Assembly: GCF_019468465.1 (NCBI RefSeq)
Contig: NZ_CP080519.1
Span: forward strand, 2,123,001 to 2,187,000
DNA length: 64,000 nucleotides
Direction of reading: 5' to 3'
DNA from: Amycolatopsis sp. DSM 110486
Lineage (GTDB): Bacteria; Actinomycetota; Actinomycetes; Mycobacteriales; Pseudonocardiaceae
Shown: positions 45,935 through 54,856 of the stretch, in pieces
Position numbering within the stretch: the first letter of the stretch is position 1
How the letters are laid out: each line of letters begins with the position of its first letter
Notes under the pieces: model-generated
Told to the model about the DNA's origin: nothing
What the model saw: only the letters and a program-made list of their open reading frames with translations
Databases searched by the model: none
Translations under genes and position numbers: made by a program

Positions 45935-46048
45935 ATGACCCAGGCAATCGTCGTCGGCACCATCGCGTTCACCCTGATGGTGGCCTCCGCCGGCGCGGTC
46001 CTGTGGCGCACTTTCCGCGCCCACCGTGATCTCGACCACAGGCCGTAA
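45935..46048 (+). CDS. 37-residue single-helix membrane protein
   Basis: ATG with GAGGAGGG about 9 bases upstream. The product has one hydrophobic helix (about residues 4-25, IVVGTIAFTLMVASAGAVLW) and a basic tail (RTFRAHRDLDHRP), so the N-terminus is probably outside. It lies directly upstream of a second tiny membrane gene. Codon choice is strongly GC-biased at third positions. No known family. Confidence 0.6.
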   Translation: MTQAIVVGTIAFTLMVASAGAVLWRTFRAHRDLDHRP

Positions 46049-46113
46049 CACCACCCTTGATCAGCGCGCTATTCCAGCGGAATCCGCCCGCCCCGCCCCC
46101 GCTAGGACACGCG

Positions 46114-46221
46114 ATGAACAACTCGCCCACCACCCTCTCGCCCACCCAGCGCGCCTGGATCACCCTGCTCGCCACGGCGTTCACGCTGGCGGTTCTGGTG
46201 GTGCTCGGCCTGCTGGGCTGA
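46114..46221 (+). CDS. 35-residue single-helix membrane protein
   Basis: ATG with AGGA about 6 bases upstream. A polar N-terminus with Pro/Ser/Thr (NNSPTTLSPTQRAW) precedes one C-terminal hydrophobic helix ending in GLLG, a tail-anchor-like layout. It follows the 37-residue gene by 65 bases and may be co-transcribed with it. Function unknown. Confidence 0.55.
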   Translation: MNNSPTTLSPTQRAWITLLATAFTLAVLVVLGLLG

Positions 46222-46273
46222 GCCTTCTTTTCACCCTTCGAAACACCGGACGGTTCGGTGCCGACGACTCGGC

Positions 46274-46681
46274 ATGAACCGTTCGTCCGTCGCGTGCGCG
46301 GCAGCCGTGGTGTTCCTGGCTGCCGCGTCCTGCGCACGGCCCACTGACCCGCCGCCGGCGCCGGTGTCGACCTCGGCGCCTCCTGCCGCTCCGGTTTCGC
46401 CGACCTCGCTGTCACCTTCGCCGACCCCACCGGCGCCTACGACGGCCCCGCCGACGTCGACCTCCACGCCACGGACCACCCGGACATCGCCCAAACCCCG
46501 GATCCGCGACACCAGCCCCGGCTGCGGTCAACGAGCCGTCAACGCACGCAAGTTCAACCCCAGCTGCAAGGAATACCAGGGCTACCTCGACCCCGGCGGC
46601 CCCGGCCGCGGCAAAACCTCCGGCGAAACCCAGCGCGACTGGCTGTGCGAACAGGGCCTGCTGCCGAAGAACGAATGCTGA
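46274..46681 (+). CDS. Pro/Thr-rich lipoprotein
   Basis: A 135-residue exported protein. Signal with lipobox AAASC (Cys20), then about 60 residues almost wholly of Pro, Thr, Ser and Ala, a wall-spanning spacer, then a small C-terminal region with five Cys (SPGCGQRAVNARKFNPSC, WLCEQG and terminal NEC). The Cys region may form a disulfide-linked knot. It is likely surface-displayed. I do not recognise the domain. Confidence 0.7.
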   Translation: MNRSSVACAAAVVFLAAASCARPTDPPPAPVSTSAPPAAPVSPTSLSPSPTPPAPTTAPPTSTSTPRTTRTSPKPRIRDTSPGCGQRAVNARKFNPSCKEYQGYLDPGGPGRGKTSGETQRDWLCEQGLLPKNEC

Positions 46682-46810
46682 ACCACTTCACCGTCGCGGG
46701 AACCACGACAACTGAAAAGACCTACGCCACTTCGACGTACTCGCAGTCACCCTGCCCACGACAACGCCTGAAGGTCTGCACCTCAAGCTCAGCCGTTGAA
46801 CTCCACGAGA

Positions 46811-47131
46811 TCACGGAAGCCGAGCATCGGCACGCTCCTTCATGCGCTTGAACGCGAGATCGGCAATGCGCAGGAGGCGTTCGTAATACGGCCGACCCGC
46901 TTCGGGGAACTCGGACAGCGAGTCCTGCAACCTGGCCTCGCAGTCCGCGAGAAAATCCCACTGCTGATCCGGCAGCGTGTGCCCGTCGGCCACCGCCTTC
47001 GAGAGGAAGTAGATGTTGGCGTCGATCATCACCGCGCAGACCGAGCCGTAGTCCGCGCCCCGACGGACCGCCGGAGAAGGAAATGGCGTCGCACGATGGT
47101 CTTCGAGTGCGGCAGCCAGTTCGTCGATCAC
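46811..47131 (-). CDS. Conserved hypothetical helical protein
   Basis: A 106-residue soluble, mainly alpha-helical protein with no signal peptide (ANIYFLSKAVADG, QQWDFLADCEARLQDSL, LLRIADLAFKRMKER). GTG 47131 follows a -10-like TAATCT by 6 bases without a ribosome-binding site, so it is probably leaderless. It lies just downstream of ychF on the same strand but appears to have its own promoter. No family recognised. Confidence 0.65.
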   Translation of the reverse strand: MIDELAAALEDHRATPFPSPAVRRGADYGSVCAVMIDANIYFLSKAVADGHTLPDQQWDFLADCEARLQDSLSEFPEAGRPYYERLLRIADLAFKRMKERADARLP

Positions 47132-47137
47132 CCGTCC

Positions 47138-47143
47138 AGATTA
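47138..47143 (-). promoter_or_regulatory. Putative -10 element, leaderless promoter
   Basis: TAATCT on the minus strand ends 6 bases before the GTG at 47131. Confidence 0.5.
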
Positions 47144-47156
47144 CGGTCGGCGAAGC

Positions 47157-48239
47157 TCAGACGTTGAACCTGAACTCCACCACATCACCGTCCGCCATCA
47201 GATAATCCTTGCCCTCCATCCGCACCTTCCCCGCGGCGCGCGCGGCGGCCATCGAGCCCGCCTCCATCAAATCGGCGTACGACACGATCTCCGCCTTGAT
47301 GAAGCCGCGCTCGAAGTCCGTGTGGATGACGCCCGCGGCTTGGGGGGCGGTGGCGCCCTTGGGGATCGTCCAGGCGCGGGATTCCTTGGGGCCGGCGGTG
47401 AGGTAGGTCTGCAGGCCGAGGGTGTGGAAGCCGGCGCGGGCGAGGGCGTTGAGGCCCGGCTCGGCCTGGCCGACGGACTCCAGCAGCTCGCGCACGGACT
47501 CCTCGTCGTCGAGCTCGAGCAGTTCGGATTCGACCTTCGCGTCGAGGAAGACGGCGTCGGCGGGAGCGACAAGCTTCTCCAGCTCGTCGCGGCGACCGGA
47601 GTCCGTCAGCACGCCCTCGTCGGCGTTGAAGACGTACAGGAACGGCTTCGTCGTCAGCAGGCTCAGCTCACGCAGCGCCTCGAAGTCCACTTCCTTCTGC
47701 GCCTGGAACAGCGTGCGGCCCGCGTCGAGGATTTCCTTGGCGCGCTGCGCGTTCTCGAGTGCCGGGCGCGCTTCCTTCTTGGTGCGCGCCTCCTTCTCGA
47801 GGCGTGGCAGGGCCTTGTCGAGCGTCTGCAGGTCGGCGAGGATCAGCTCGGTGTTGATGGTCTCGATGTCGCTCGACGGGTCGATGCGGCCGTCGACGTG
47901 GACCACGTCCGGGTCGTCGAACACGCGGATGACCTGGCAGATCGCGTTGGCCTCGCGGATGTTCGCGAGGAACTTGTTGCCCAGCCCGGCACCCTCGGAC
48001 GCGCCCTTCACGATGCCCGCGATGTCCACAAAGGACACCACAGCCGGCACGATCTTCTCCGAGCTGTACATCTCCGCCAGCTTGTCGAGCCGCGGGTCCG
48101 GCAGCGGGACGACGCCGACGTTGGGCTCGATCGTCGCGAACGGGTAATTCGCGGCGAGCACGTCGTTGCGCGTCAGCGCGTTGAACAGGGTGGACTTGCC
48201 GACGTTGGGCAGGCCGACGATACCGAGGGTCAGACTCAC
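47157..48239 (-). CDS. ychF: Ribosome-binding ATPase YchF
   Basis: A 360-residue Obg-family P-loop protein (normal length) that prefers ATP over GTP. G1 GLPNVGKST at residues about 8-16, G3 DIAGIVKGASEGAGLGNKFL, and the degenerate G4 (NADEG in place of NKxD) that marks YchF. A helical domain and a C-terminal TGS domain follow (LGLQTYLTAGPKESRAWTI). GTG 48239 is preceded by a -10-like TAGACT 8 bases upstream, no Shine-Dalgarno. It acts in translation and oxidative-stress control. Confidence 0.97.
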   Translation of the reverse strand: MSLTLGIVGLPNVGKSTLFNALTRNDVLAANYPFATIEPNVGVVPLPDPRLDKLAEMYSSEKIVPAVVSFVDIAGIVKGASEGAGLGNKFLANIREANAICQVIRVFDDPDVVHVDGRIDPSSDIETINTELILADLQTLDKALPRLEKEARTKKEARPALENAQRAKEILDAGRTLFQAQKEVDFEALRELSLLTTKPFLYVFNADEGVLTDSGRRDELEKLVAPADAVFLDAKVESELLELDDEESVRELLESVGQAEPGLNALARAGFHTLGLQTYLTAGPKESRAWTIPKGATAPQAAGVIHTDFERGFIKAEIVSYADLMEAGSMAAARAAGKVRMEGKDYLMADGDVVEFRFNV

Positions 48240-48247
48240 GACAGTTG

Positions 48248-48253
48248 AGTCTA
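48248..48253 (-). promoter_or_regulatory. Putative -10 element, leaderless promoter of ychF
   Basis: TAGACT on the minus strand ends 8 bases before the GTG at 48239. Confidence 0.5.
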
Positions 48254-48341
48254 CGTGCCCGGCAAACGCCCCGGCCGACCCGGTAACGCCGTGTCGGATT
48301 CCCGCCAGCCAAGCCCCCGACCTGCTGGCACCATCGACCAC

Positions 48342-49772
48342 ATGGCCACCCAGACCGCCCCGCTCTGGCGCGACACCGAGCGCTGCTACCGGGCCGTCAC
48401 CGCCCGCGACCAGCGGTTCGACGGCCAGTTCATCATGGCCGTGCGCACCACCGGCATCTACTGCCGCCCGTCGTGCCCGGCGATCACGCCGAAGGCCCGG
48501 AACGTGCGGTTCTTCCCCACGTCGGCCGCCGCCCAGGCGAGCGGCTTCCGCGCGTGCCGGCGCTGCCTGCCCGACGCCGTGCCGGGTTCGCCCGACTGGA
48601 ACGTCCGCGCCGACCTGGCCGCCCGCGCCATGCGCTTGATCTCCGACGGCTTCGTCGAGCGCGAAGGCGTGCCCGGCCTGGCGCGGCGGCTCGGCTACTC
48701 GGACCGCCAGCTCGGCCGCGTCCTCACCGCCGAGCTGGGCGCCGGCCCGCTCGCGCTCGCCCGCGCCCACCGCGCCCACTCCGCGCGGCTGCTCATCGAG
48801 CTCTCGGCGCTGCCGCTGACCGACGTCGCGTTCGCCGCCGGGTTCTCCAGCATCCGGCAGTTCAACGAGACGATCCGCGAGGTCTTCGCGACGACGCCTT
48901 CGCAGCTTCGCGCGGCTTCACTGCGTCGCGGCCGCCGCGCCGAACCAACCGGCTCGACGCGGCTGAGCCTGCGCCTGCCGTTCCGCGCGCCGTTCGACGC
49001 ACAGGGCGTGCTGCGTTACCACGCATCGCGTGCGTTGCCGGGCGTCGAGGCCGTCGAGGAGAGCGCCGACGGCATCACCGGCTACGGCCGCACGCTGCGG
49101 CTTTCCCACGGCCCCGGCCTGGTCTGGCTGAGCCCGCAACCCGACCACGTCCGCTGCGACCTGGCGCTGACCGACCTGCGCGACCTCGGCAGCGCGGTCT
49201 CCCGCGTCCGGCGGCTGCTCGACCTCGACGCGGATCCGGAGGCCGTCGCACGCGTTCTCGGCGCGGATCCGGTGCTCGCGCCGCTGGTCACGAAGGTGCC
49301 GGGCCTGCGCGTGCCCGGCGCGGTCGACGGGCCGGAGCTGGTCCTGCGCGCCGCGCTCGGCCCGTCCGCCGCCTCCGTCGCCGCGCTCGGCCCCCGGGTG
49401 CCGCCCGGTGAGCCGCCGATGGACACCCTGACGACGCTGTTCCCCACGCCCGAGATCGTGGCCGCCGCCGAGGTGAAACCGCACGTCAAGGCGGTCGCCT
49501 CGGCATTGGCGGACGGCAGTCTCGACCCGCACGTCGGCCGGGATCCGGGTGAGCTGCGGGCGGAGCTGCTCTCGTTCGGCATCGACGCCGACTACGTCCT
49601 GATGCGCGTGCTCGGCGCCCCCGACGTCCTGCTCATCACCGACCCCGCCGTGCGCCGCTCCGCCGCCGCCTTCGGCCTCGACCTGCCCGGCGCGGCCCGC
49701 GGCTGGCGGCCGTGGAGTTCGTACGCCACCCGTTACCTGCAGGTCTTCGACCCCGAGGAGAACCGCTCGTGA
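48342..49772 (+). CDS. alkA: Ada-AlkA fusion: alkylation-response regulator and DNA glycosylase-like protein
   Basis: A 476-residue fusion. Residues 10-85: Ada metal-binding methyl-acceptor domain with C41, C45, C72 and C75 (YCRPSCPA, RACRRC). Residues 90-185: AraC-type HTH (LARRLGYSDRQLGRVLTAEL and DVAFAAGFSSIRQFNETIREVF). Residues about 195-476: AlkA-like 3-methyladenine glycosylase domain with the retained Asp434 of the LxxTDxxVRR motif. The helix-hairpin-helix normally reading LPGIGPWTAxY is reduced to FGIDADY at 412-418, so base excision may be impaired. It overlaps ogt by 4 bases, the arrangement seen in mycobacteria. Confidence 0.93.
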   Translation: MATQTAPLWRDTERCYRAVTARDQRFDGQFIMAVRTTGIYCRPSCPAITPKARNVRFFPTSAAAQASGFRACRRCLPDAVPGSPDWNVRADLAARAMRLISDGFVEREGVPGLARRLGYSDRQLGRVLTAELGAGPLALARAHRAHSARLLIELSALPLTDVAFAAGFSSIRQFNETIREVFATTPSQLRAASLRRGRRAEPTGSTRLSLRLPFRAPFDAQGVLRYHASRALPGVEAVEESADGITGYGRTLRLSHGPGLVWLSPQPDHVRCDLALTDLRDLGSAVSRVRRLLDLDADPEAVARVLGADPVLAPLVTKVPGLRVPGAVDGPELVLRAALGPSAASVAALGPRVPPGEPPMDTLTTLFPTPEIVAAAEVKPHVKAVASALADGSLDPHVGRDPGELRAELLSFGIDADYVLMRVLGAPDVLLITDPAVRRSAAAFGLDLPGAARGWRPWSSYATRYLQVFDPEENRS

Positions 49773-50269
49773 GCACCGCCTTCTGGTCCACTGTGGACAC
49801 CAAAATCGGCCCCTTCACCGCCGTGGTGGCAGGCGACGGCGCCGTCCTCGCCTCCGGCTGGACCGCCGACGTCGCCGAGCTGACCACGCTCATCTCCCCG
49901 TCCCTGTCCCCGGCCACGCTCACCCAGCGCCGCGACCTCGGCCCCGTCACCACGGCCGTGCGCCGCTACCACGCGGGCGAACTGGACGCCGTCGACGACA
50001 TCAAGGTCCGCCAACGCTCCGGCGCCTTCCGCCAGCACGCGTGGGACATGCTGCGCAAGGTCCCGCCGGGCCGCCCGGTGAGCTACGCCGAGTACGCCAC
50101 GCTCTCGGGCAGCCCCACGGCCGTCCGCGCCGCCGCGTCGGCCTGCGCCCGCAACGCCGCCGCTCTCTTCGTCCCCTGCCACCGCGTCGTCCGCACCGGC
50201 GGCGCGGTGGGCAACTTCCGCTGGGGCACGGACGCGAAGCGCTGGCTGCTCACGCACGAGGCCACTTGA
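49769..50269 (+). CDS. ogt: O6-alkylguanine-DNA alkyltransferase
   Basis: A 166-residue suicide repair protein that moves alkyl groups from O6-guanine to its own Cys. The active-site FVPCHRVV places Cys137; the arginine-finger helix SPTAVRAAASACARN and GNFRWGTDAKRWLL tail are typical. GTG 49769 overlaps the alkA stop codon, so both are co-translated as an adaptive alkylation-repair operon. Confidence 0.96.
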   Translation: MSTAFWSTVDTKIGPFTAVVAGDGAVLASGWTADVAELTTLISPSLSPATLTQRRDLGPVTTAVRRYHAGELDAVDDIKVRQRSGAFRQHAWDMLRKVPPGRPVSYAEYATLSGSPTAVRAAASACARNAAALFVPCHRVVRTGGAVGNFRWGTDAKRWLLTHEAT

Positions 50270-50389
50270 CCTACGCCGGCGACCCACCAGCCATTCGCGA
50301 CCACGGCAGCTGCCTGGGCTCGGAATGCGGCCGTTCGGTTGACCGGCTGGCACATCAGCACCTTCCGCCAGGCCCGGGCGCCAGGCGCC

Positions 50390-50475
50390 GCCTGCTCACG
50401 AGCGACTCTGCCTGAGCAGGCAGGCCGAACTTCCTCGTCCTCAGCCCCACGGCCCTCCGCGCCGCGGTGCGGAGG
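50390..50475. terminator. Two hairpins between convergent ogt and sbcC
   Basis: A perfect 9-bp stem (50390-50398 with 50413-50421) and a perfect 7-bp stem (50454-50460 with 50469-50475). The first probably serves alkA-ogt, the second sbcDC. The rest of the 223-base gap holds no gene. Confidence 0.5.
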
Positions 50476-50492
50476 CCAACTCTCGCCCTGAG

Positions 50493-53456
50493 TTACGCCG
50501 TGCGGAGTTCGATCCGTGAGCCGGTGCGGGACTTGTGCACGCGCAGGCGGGTCGGGATGCGCTGGCGGAGTTCTTCGACGTGCGAGACGAGGCCGACGAC
50601 CCGGCCGCCCGCGCGGAGCTCGTCGAGGATGTTCATCACGACGTCGAGGGTTTCGGCATCGAGGGTGCCGAAACCCTCGTCGACGAACAGGGTGTCGAGC
50701 AGCGCACCGCCGGTTTCGCCGGCGACGACGTCGGCCAGGCCGAGCGCCAGCGAGAGCGAAGCGAGGAACGATTCGCCGCCCGACAGGGTTTTCGCGGGGC
50801 GGACGGCGCCGGAGTAGTCGTCGAGCACGTCGAGGCCGAGGCCGCCGCGAGTGCCGCGTGCGCCGGCCGCGTCGGAGTGCACGAAGGAGTAGCGGCCCTG
50901 GCTCATGGTGCGCAGGCGGGCGGTGGCCGCGAGCGCGACTTCCTCCAGCCGGGCGGCGAGCACGTACGACCGCAGTGACATCTTGCGCGAGTTCTGGCCG
51001 CGGCCGTTGACCACTTCAGACAGTGCGCGCAGCTCGTCGTATTCCTTCTGGACGGGCTCGAACTCCGCGAGCGCCTTGCCCATCCGCGCGGCCAGCTTCT
51101 TCAGCTCGCCGTGCTGTGCCGCCACGGATTTCAGTGCCGCGAACGCCGTGTCCGCCCGTTCGCGCGCGGCCTTCGCCACTTCACCCAGTGGCGCGACCTC
51201 GACGACGTCGTCGGGCGAGATGCCGAACAGCTCGGGCTGCGCCAGCAGCTCGCGCGCCCCCGCGGCCGTCGCCTCGGCTTCGGAGAGACCTTGTTCGAGC
51301 TTCGAGACCTGCTCGTCGGAACGGACCGCGCCGCGCATCTCTTCCGACGTGGCGAAACCCTTGGCATGCAAGGAGATTTCGACCAGGCCGTGCTGCTCGG
51401 CGAGCCGGGACTCCGCACCGCCCACTGCCGTGCGCGCCTCCGCGACGGAATCCAACGCACCCGCCAACGTGAGCAGATGCCGCCGGCGCGCGGTGACGTC
51501 GGGGAACTCACCACGCCCTTCGAGCAGCCGCTTCGAGCGTTCGGCCAGCCGTTCCTCCAGCGCGCGGACCTCGGCCTGCGTCTCCGTGACGGCCTGGTCC
51601 GCCCGCCGCCGGTGCTCCGCCAGCTGGTCGGCTTCCTGCTCCAGCTTGACGACCTGCCGCGCGAGCTGGTCCTTCCGCGCGGACTGCTCGGACAACGCCC
51701 CCACGCCCGCGCGGGCCTCCGTCAGCTCCGCGGCCACGGACTCGGCCGTCCGCTCGCCCAGCCGCTCGCGCAACGCGTCCAGTCGCGCCTTCGCCTCCTC
51801 CAGCGCGGACACCACGCGCTGCCGCAGCGCGCCGGCCTTCTGCTCCGACTCCTCCGCGGCCCGTTCCTCGGCGGGGTCCACGAGCTCAGCCCCGTGCCGT
51901 GCCGGCGCCGGGTGCTCCGCCGACCCGCACACCGGGCACGGCGCGCCGTCGGCCAGGCTCGCGGCCAGCTCGGCGGCCATGCCCTCCAGCCGACGTTCCC
52001 GCAGGTCAAGCCGATGCTGACGAGCCGCCTGGTGCGCGTCCACGACCTCGCGCAGCTTGGCCTCACCGCGCCCGACCTTCGCGACGGCTTCCGGCAGCTC
52101 GGCGGCCGCGCGCGAAACGACAGTCAGCTCCTCGACCCGCGCCTTCGCACCGTCCAGCTTCGCCGCTGCTTCGGCCGCCGACGCGGCTTCGCCCCGCACA
52201 GCCGTGAGCCGCTCCGGCAGCTCCGCCAGCCGCGTCTGCAGCTTGGTCACCCGCTCGGCCGCCGCACCGGCCGCGGCCTTCCGCTCGTCTCGCCGCTCGG
52301 TGTCGACGCGTTGCTGCTCGGCCTCCGCGACCAGCTCGGCGAGCGCACCCGCCTCCTCGCGCAGCGATCCGGCGCGCTCACGCAGGTCCGCCGACGCGAG
52401 GCCGACAGAGTCGAAACCCAGCCCCCCCAAGGCCCGCGTGTGATCGGCCTCGGCGAGCTGCGCGTCGCCCAGCTCTGAACTCCGCCGTTCCAGCAGCTCG
52501 ACCTCGGGCACCACGGCCGACGCCCGCCGCGCCGCCGCGATCTCCTCGGTCCACTCCACGCGCTCGGCCGCCGTCTCGGCGATCTGCGCGAGGCGCGTGT
52601 GCGCGGTGCGAACGCGGCGGATGCGGTCGGCGTCCTCCTCGGCTTCCCGCAGCGTGGTCTCCGCCTTGGTCGCGGCCGAACGTGCTTGTGCCCCTTCGGT
52701 TTCCGCCGCTTCGGCGCGTGCGGCGACCTCCGCGAGCACGGCGTCGACCCACTCCGCCTGATCTTCTTCCGGCGGCTCCTGCTGCGCTTCCTGGGCGTAG
52801 CGCGCGACGAGCTCCCGCAGCTCCTGCTGCCGCTTTTCCACCGCCCGCCCTCGTTCGGCGCGCAGGTCTGCGAACCAGCGCTCGACGTCGGAGAACCGCT
52901 CGGTGCCGAAGAGGCGCTCCAGCAGCTTCTCGCGCTCGGTGGTGTCGGAGCGCAGGAATTTCGCGAACTCCCCCTGCGGCAACAACACGACCTGGAAGAA
53001 CTGCGCGGCCGTCATCCCCAGCAGCCGTTCGACGGTGCGCGCGACCTCGTCGATCCGGATGACCCCGTCGGGCGGCAGCCCGGCGGGCGGCTCGCCGACC
53101 CAGGTCAGCGACACCTTCGCCTGCTGCGTGGTGAACCCGTCGCCGCGTTTCTTGGCGCGCTGGTACTCCGGGCTGCGCACGATCCGCAGCCGCTGGCGCT
53201 GCACCGTCAGCTCCAGCACGACCTCGGTGAGCTGCTCGGGCGCGGCGACGTCGCACCGCAGCCGCTTCACGTCGCCGCGCGCGCCCGGGACCACGCCGAA
53301 CAGCGCGAAGGCGATGGCGTCGAGCAGCGTGGTCTTGCCGGCGCCGGTGTCGCCGTGCAGCAGGAAGAGGCCGTCCGCGCCGAGCGCGTCGAAATCGACC
53401 ACCTCGCGGCCCGCGTACGGACCGAACGCCTCGACCTCCAGCAGGTGCAGCCTCAC
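50493..53456 (-). CDS. sbcC: SbcC-type SMC-like exonuclease subunit
   Basis: A 987-residue ATPase of the SbcCD (Mre11-Rad50-like) complex that opens hairpins and trims blocked DNA ends. Walker A GDTGAGKTT at 35-43; two long coiled-coil arms rich in Ala, Glu, Arg and Leu around a zinc hook APCPVCGSAEHP; C-terminal signature LSGGESFLASLSLALGLA and Walker B TLFVDEGFGTLD. GTG 53456 overlaps the sbcD stop by 4 bases; the frame is open farther upstream but that part is sbcD sequence. Confidence 0.96.
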   Translation of the reverse strand: MRLHLLEVEAFGPYAGREVVDFDALGADGLFLLHGDTGAGKTTLLDAIAFALFGVVPGARGDVKRLRCDVAAPEQLTEVVLELTVQRQRLRIVRSPEYQRAKKRGDGFTTQQAKVSLTWVGEPPAGLPPDGVIRIDEVARTVERLLGMTAAQFFQVVLLPQGEFAKFLRSDTTEREKLLERLFGTERFSDVERWFADLRAERGRAVEKRQQELRELVARYAQEAQQEPPEEDQAEWVDAVLAEVAARAEAAETEGAQARSAATKAETTLREAEEDADRIRRVRTAHTRLAQIAETAAERVEWTEEIAAARRASAVVPEVELLERRSSELGDAQLAEADHTRALGGLGFDSVGLASADLRERAGSLREEAGALAELVAEAEQQRVDTERRDERKAAAGAAAERVTKLQTRLAELPERLTAVRGEAASAAEAAAKLDGAKARVEELTVVSRAAAELPEAVAKVGRGEAKLREVVDAHQAARQHRLDLRERRLEGMAAELAASLADGAPCPVCGSAEHPAPARHGAELVDPAEERAAEESEQKAGALRQRVVSALEEAKARLDALRERLGERTAESVAAELTEARAGVGALSEQSARKDQLARQVVKLEQEADQLAEHRRRADQAVTETQAEVRALEERLAERSKRLLEGRGEFPDVTARRRHLLTLAGALDSVAEARTAVGGAESRLAEQHGLVEISLHAKGFATSEEMRGAVRSDEQVSKLEQGLSEAEATAAGARELLAQPELFGISPDDVVEVAPLGEVAKAARERADTAFAALKSVAAQHGELKKLAARMGKALAEFEPVQKEYDELRALSEVVNGRGQNSRKMSLRSYVLAARLEEVALAATARLRTMSQGRYSFVHSDAAGARGTRGGLGLDVLDDYSGAVRPAKTLSGGESFLASLSLALGLADVVAGETGGALLDTLFVDEGFGTLDAETLDVVMNILDELRAGGRVVGLVSHVEELRQRIPTRLRVHKSRTGSRIELRTA

Positions 53457-54607
53457 AGCTTCGCCACCGCCGCCCGGTTGGCTGCCTCGAGCGCGAGGAA
53501 CACCAGCCGTTCCTCGGTTTCCGTGGGGAGCGCGCCGCGGCAGTCGTCGAGGAAGCTGCGGGCGATCTCGATGTCGGTGCGCCCGCGGACGGCGTCGGCG
53601 TACTTCAGCTGCGCGCCGGCGAGCCCGCCTTCCGGCTCCCAGTCGAGGTGCACGGCGTACGGAAAACGTTCGCGCAGGCGGCGCATCGCGTCGACCGGGC
53701 GCACGCGGTCGGTGACCGTGACCGAGAGGAAGTGGTCGCGCCATTCCTCGTGTTCCGGCGTGTCCAGCAGCTCCTGCAGCTCGCCGCGCAACATCGCGAG
53801 CGGGCGCGGCACGGGCAGTTCGTGGCGGCGGACCTCGGCGAGCCCGGCCGCGTCGAGGTCGACGAGCCAGACCGATTTCCGTTGGCGCGCTTCGGAAAAC
53901 GAGTAGGCCAGCGGGCTGCCGGAGTAGCGAAGGTGCTCGGCGAGGGTCTGCGGGCCGTGGAGGTGGCCGAGTGCGACGTAGTCGACGCCGTCGAAGACGT
54001 CACCCGGAACCTGCTCGACGCCGCCGACGGCGATGGTGCGTTCGGATTCGCTGCTCGCGCCGCCCGTGACAAAGGCGTGGGCCAGCAATACGGACCGCGT
54101 TTTCGGCCGCGTGGCAAGGTCTTCGCGTACCCGGCGCATGGCTTCGGTGAGCACGCCGGTGTGGCCGCGCGCTTCAGGCACACCGAGGGCGTGGCGCGAC
54201 GGCTCGGGTTCGAGGTACGGGATGCCGTAGATCGCGACGTCACCGTGTTCGTCGTTCAGCAGCACGGGTTCGGCGAGGCCGGCGATGGTGGCGCGCAGGT
54301 GCAGACCGCCGGCCGCCGCGAAGTCCGCGAAGGCACCCAGCCGCGCCGCGGAGTCGTGGTTGCCGGGCGTGATCACGAGCTGCGCACCGGCCTGGCGGAT
54401 GCGGCTCATGGCCTTGGTCGCGACTCGGACCGCTTCGGCCGAAGGGACCGCGCGGTCGTAGATGTCGCCTGCCACCACCACAACGTCGACGTGCTCGCTC
54501 GTCACGAGCTCGGCGAGGTGGGTGAGGACGGCCTCCTGCTCGGCGAGCAGGTCGGCGCCGTGGAACGTGCGGCCGACGTGCCAGTCGGAGGTGTGAAGGA
54601 GTCTCAC
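53453..54607 (-). CDS. sbcD: SbcD-type nuclease subunit
   Basis: A 384-residue Mre11-like metallophosphoesterase providing the nuclease of SbcCD. Motifs in order: HTSDWHVGR near the N-terminus, GDIYDR, TPGNHDS, and GHLHGPQ. GTG 54607 lies 7 bases after a -10-like TACCGT with no ribosome-binding site, so it is probably leaderless; GTG 54616 is in frame but would lie inside the promoter element region. First gene of sbcDC. Confidence 0.96.
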   Translation of the reverse strand: MRLLHTSDWHVGRTFHGADLLAEQEAVLTHLAELVTSEHVDVVVVAGDIYDRAVPSAEAVRVATKAMSRIRQAGAQLVITPGNHDSAARLGAFADFAAAGGLHLRATIAGLAEPVLLNDEHGDVAIYGIPYLEPEPSRHALGVPEARGHTGVLTEAMRRVREDLATRPKTRSVLLAHAFVTGGASSESERTIAVGGVEQVPGDVFDGVDYVALGHLHGPQTLAEHLRYSGSPLAYSFSEARQRKSVWLVDLDAAGLAEVRRHELPVPRPLAMLRGELQELLDTPEHEEWRDHFLSVTVTDRVRPVDAMRRLRERFPYAVHLDWEPEGGLAGAQLKYADAVRGRTDIEIARSFLDDCRGALPTETEERLVFLALEAANRAAVAKL

Positions 54608-54614
54608 GGCAACC

Positions 54615-54620
54615 ACGGTA
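54615..54620 (-). promoter_or_regulatory. Putative -10 element, leaderless promoter of sbcDC
   Basis: TACCGT on the minus strand ends 7 bases before the GTG at 54607. Confidence 0.5.
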
Positions 54621-54856
54621 AGAGGCGATCACGACGAAACCGCGGAGACTCGCCGGAGAGCCACTCGAACGTGTGTACGAACCCCATCAGGGCCCTGGTG
54701 GACACGCCGACCACCGAACCGGTGAACGCGCTGGTCAGCTACGCACCGCGACCGAGCGTGCCGGTTTTTGTCGGTGCGGTCCGCCATGATGTCCGCGTCG
54801 ATCGGCACCGGCCGTTCCGACCGGTCCGGGTGATGTGGCAGGGAAAGGAGACTCGG

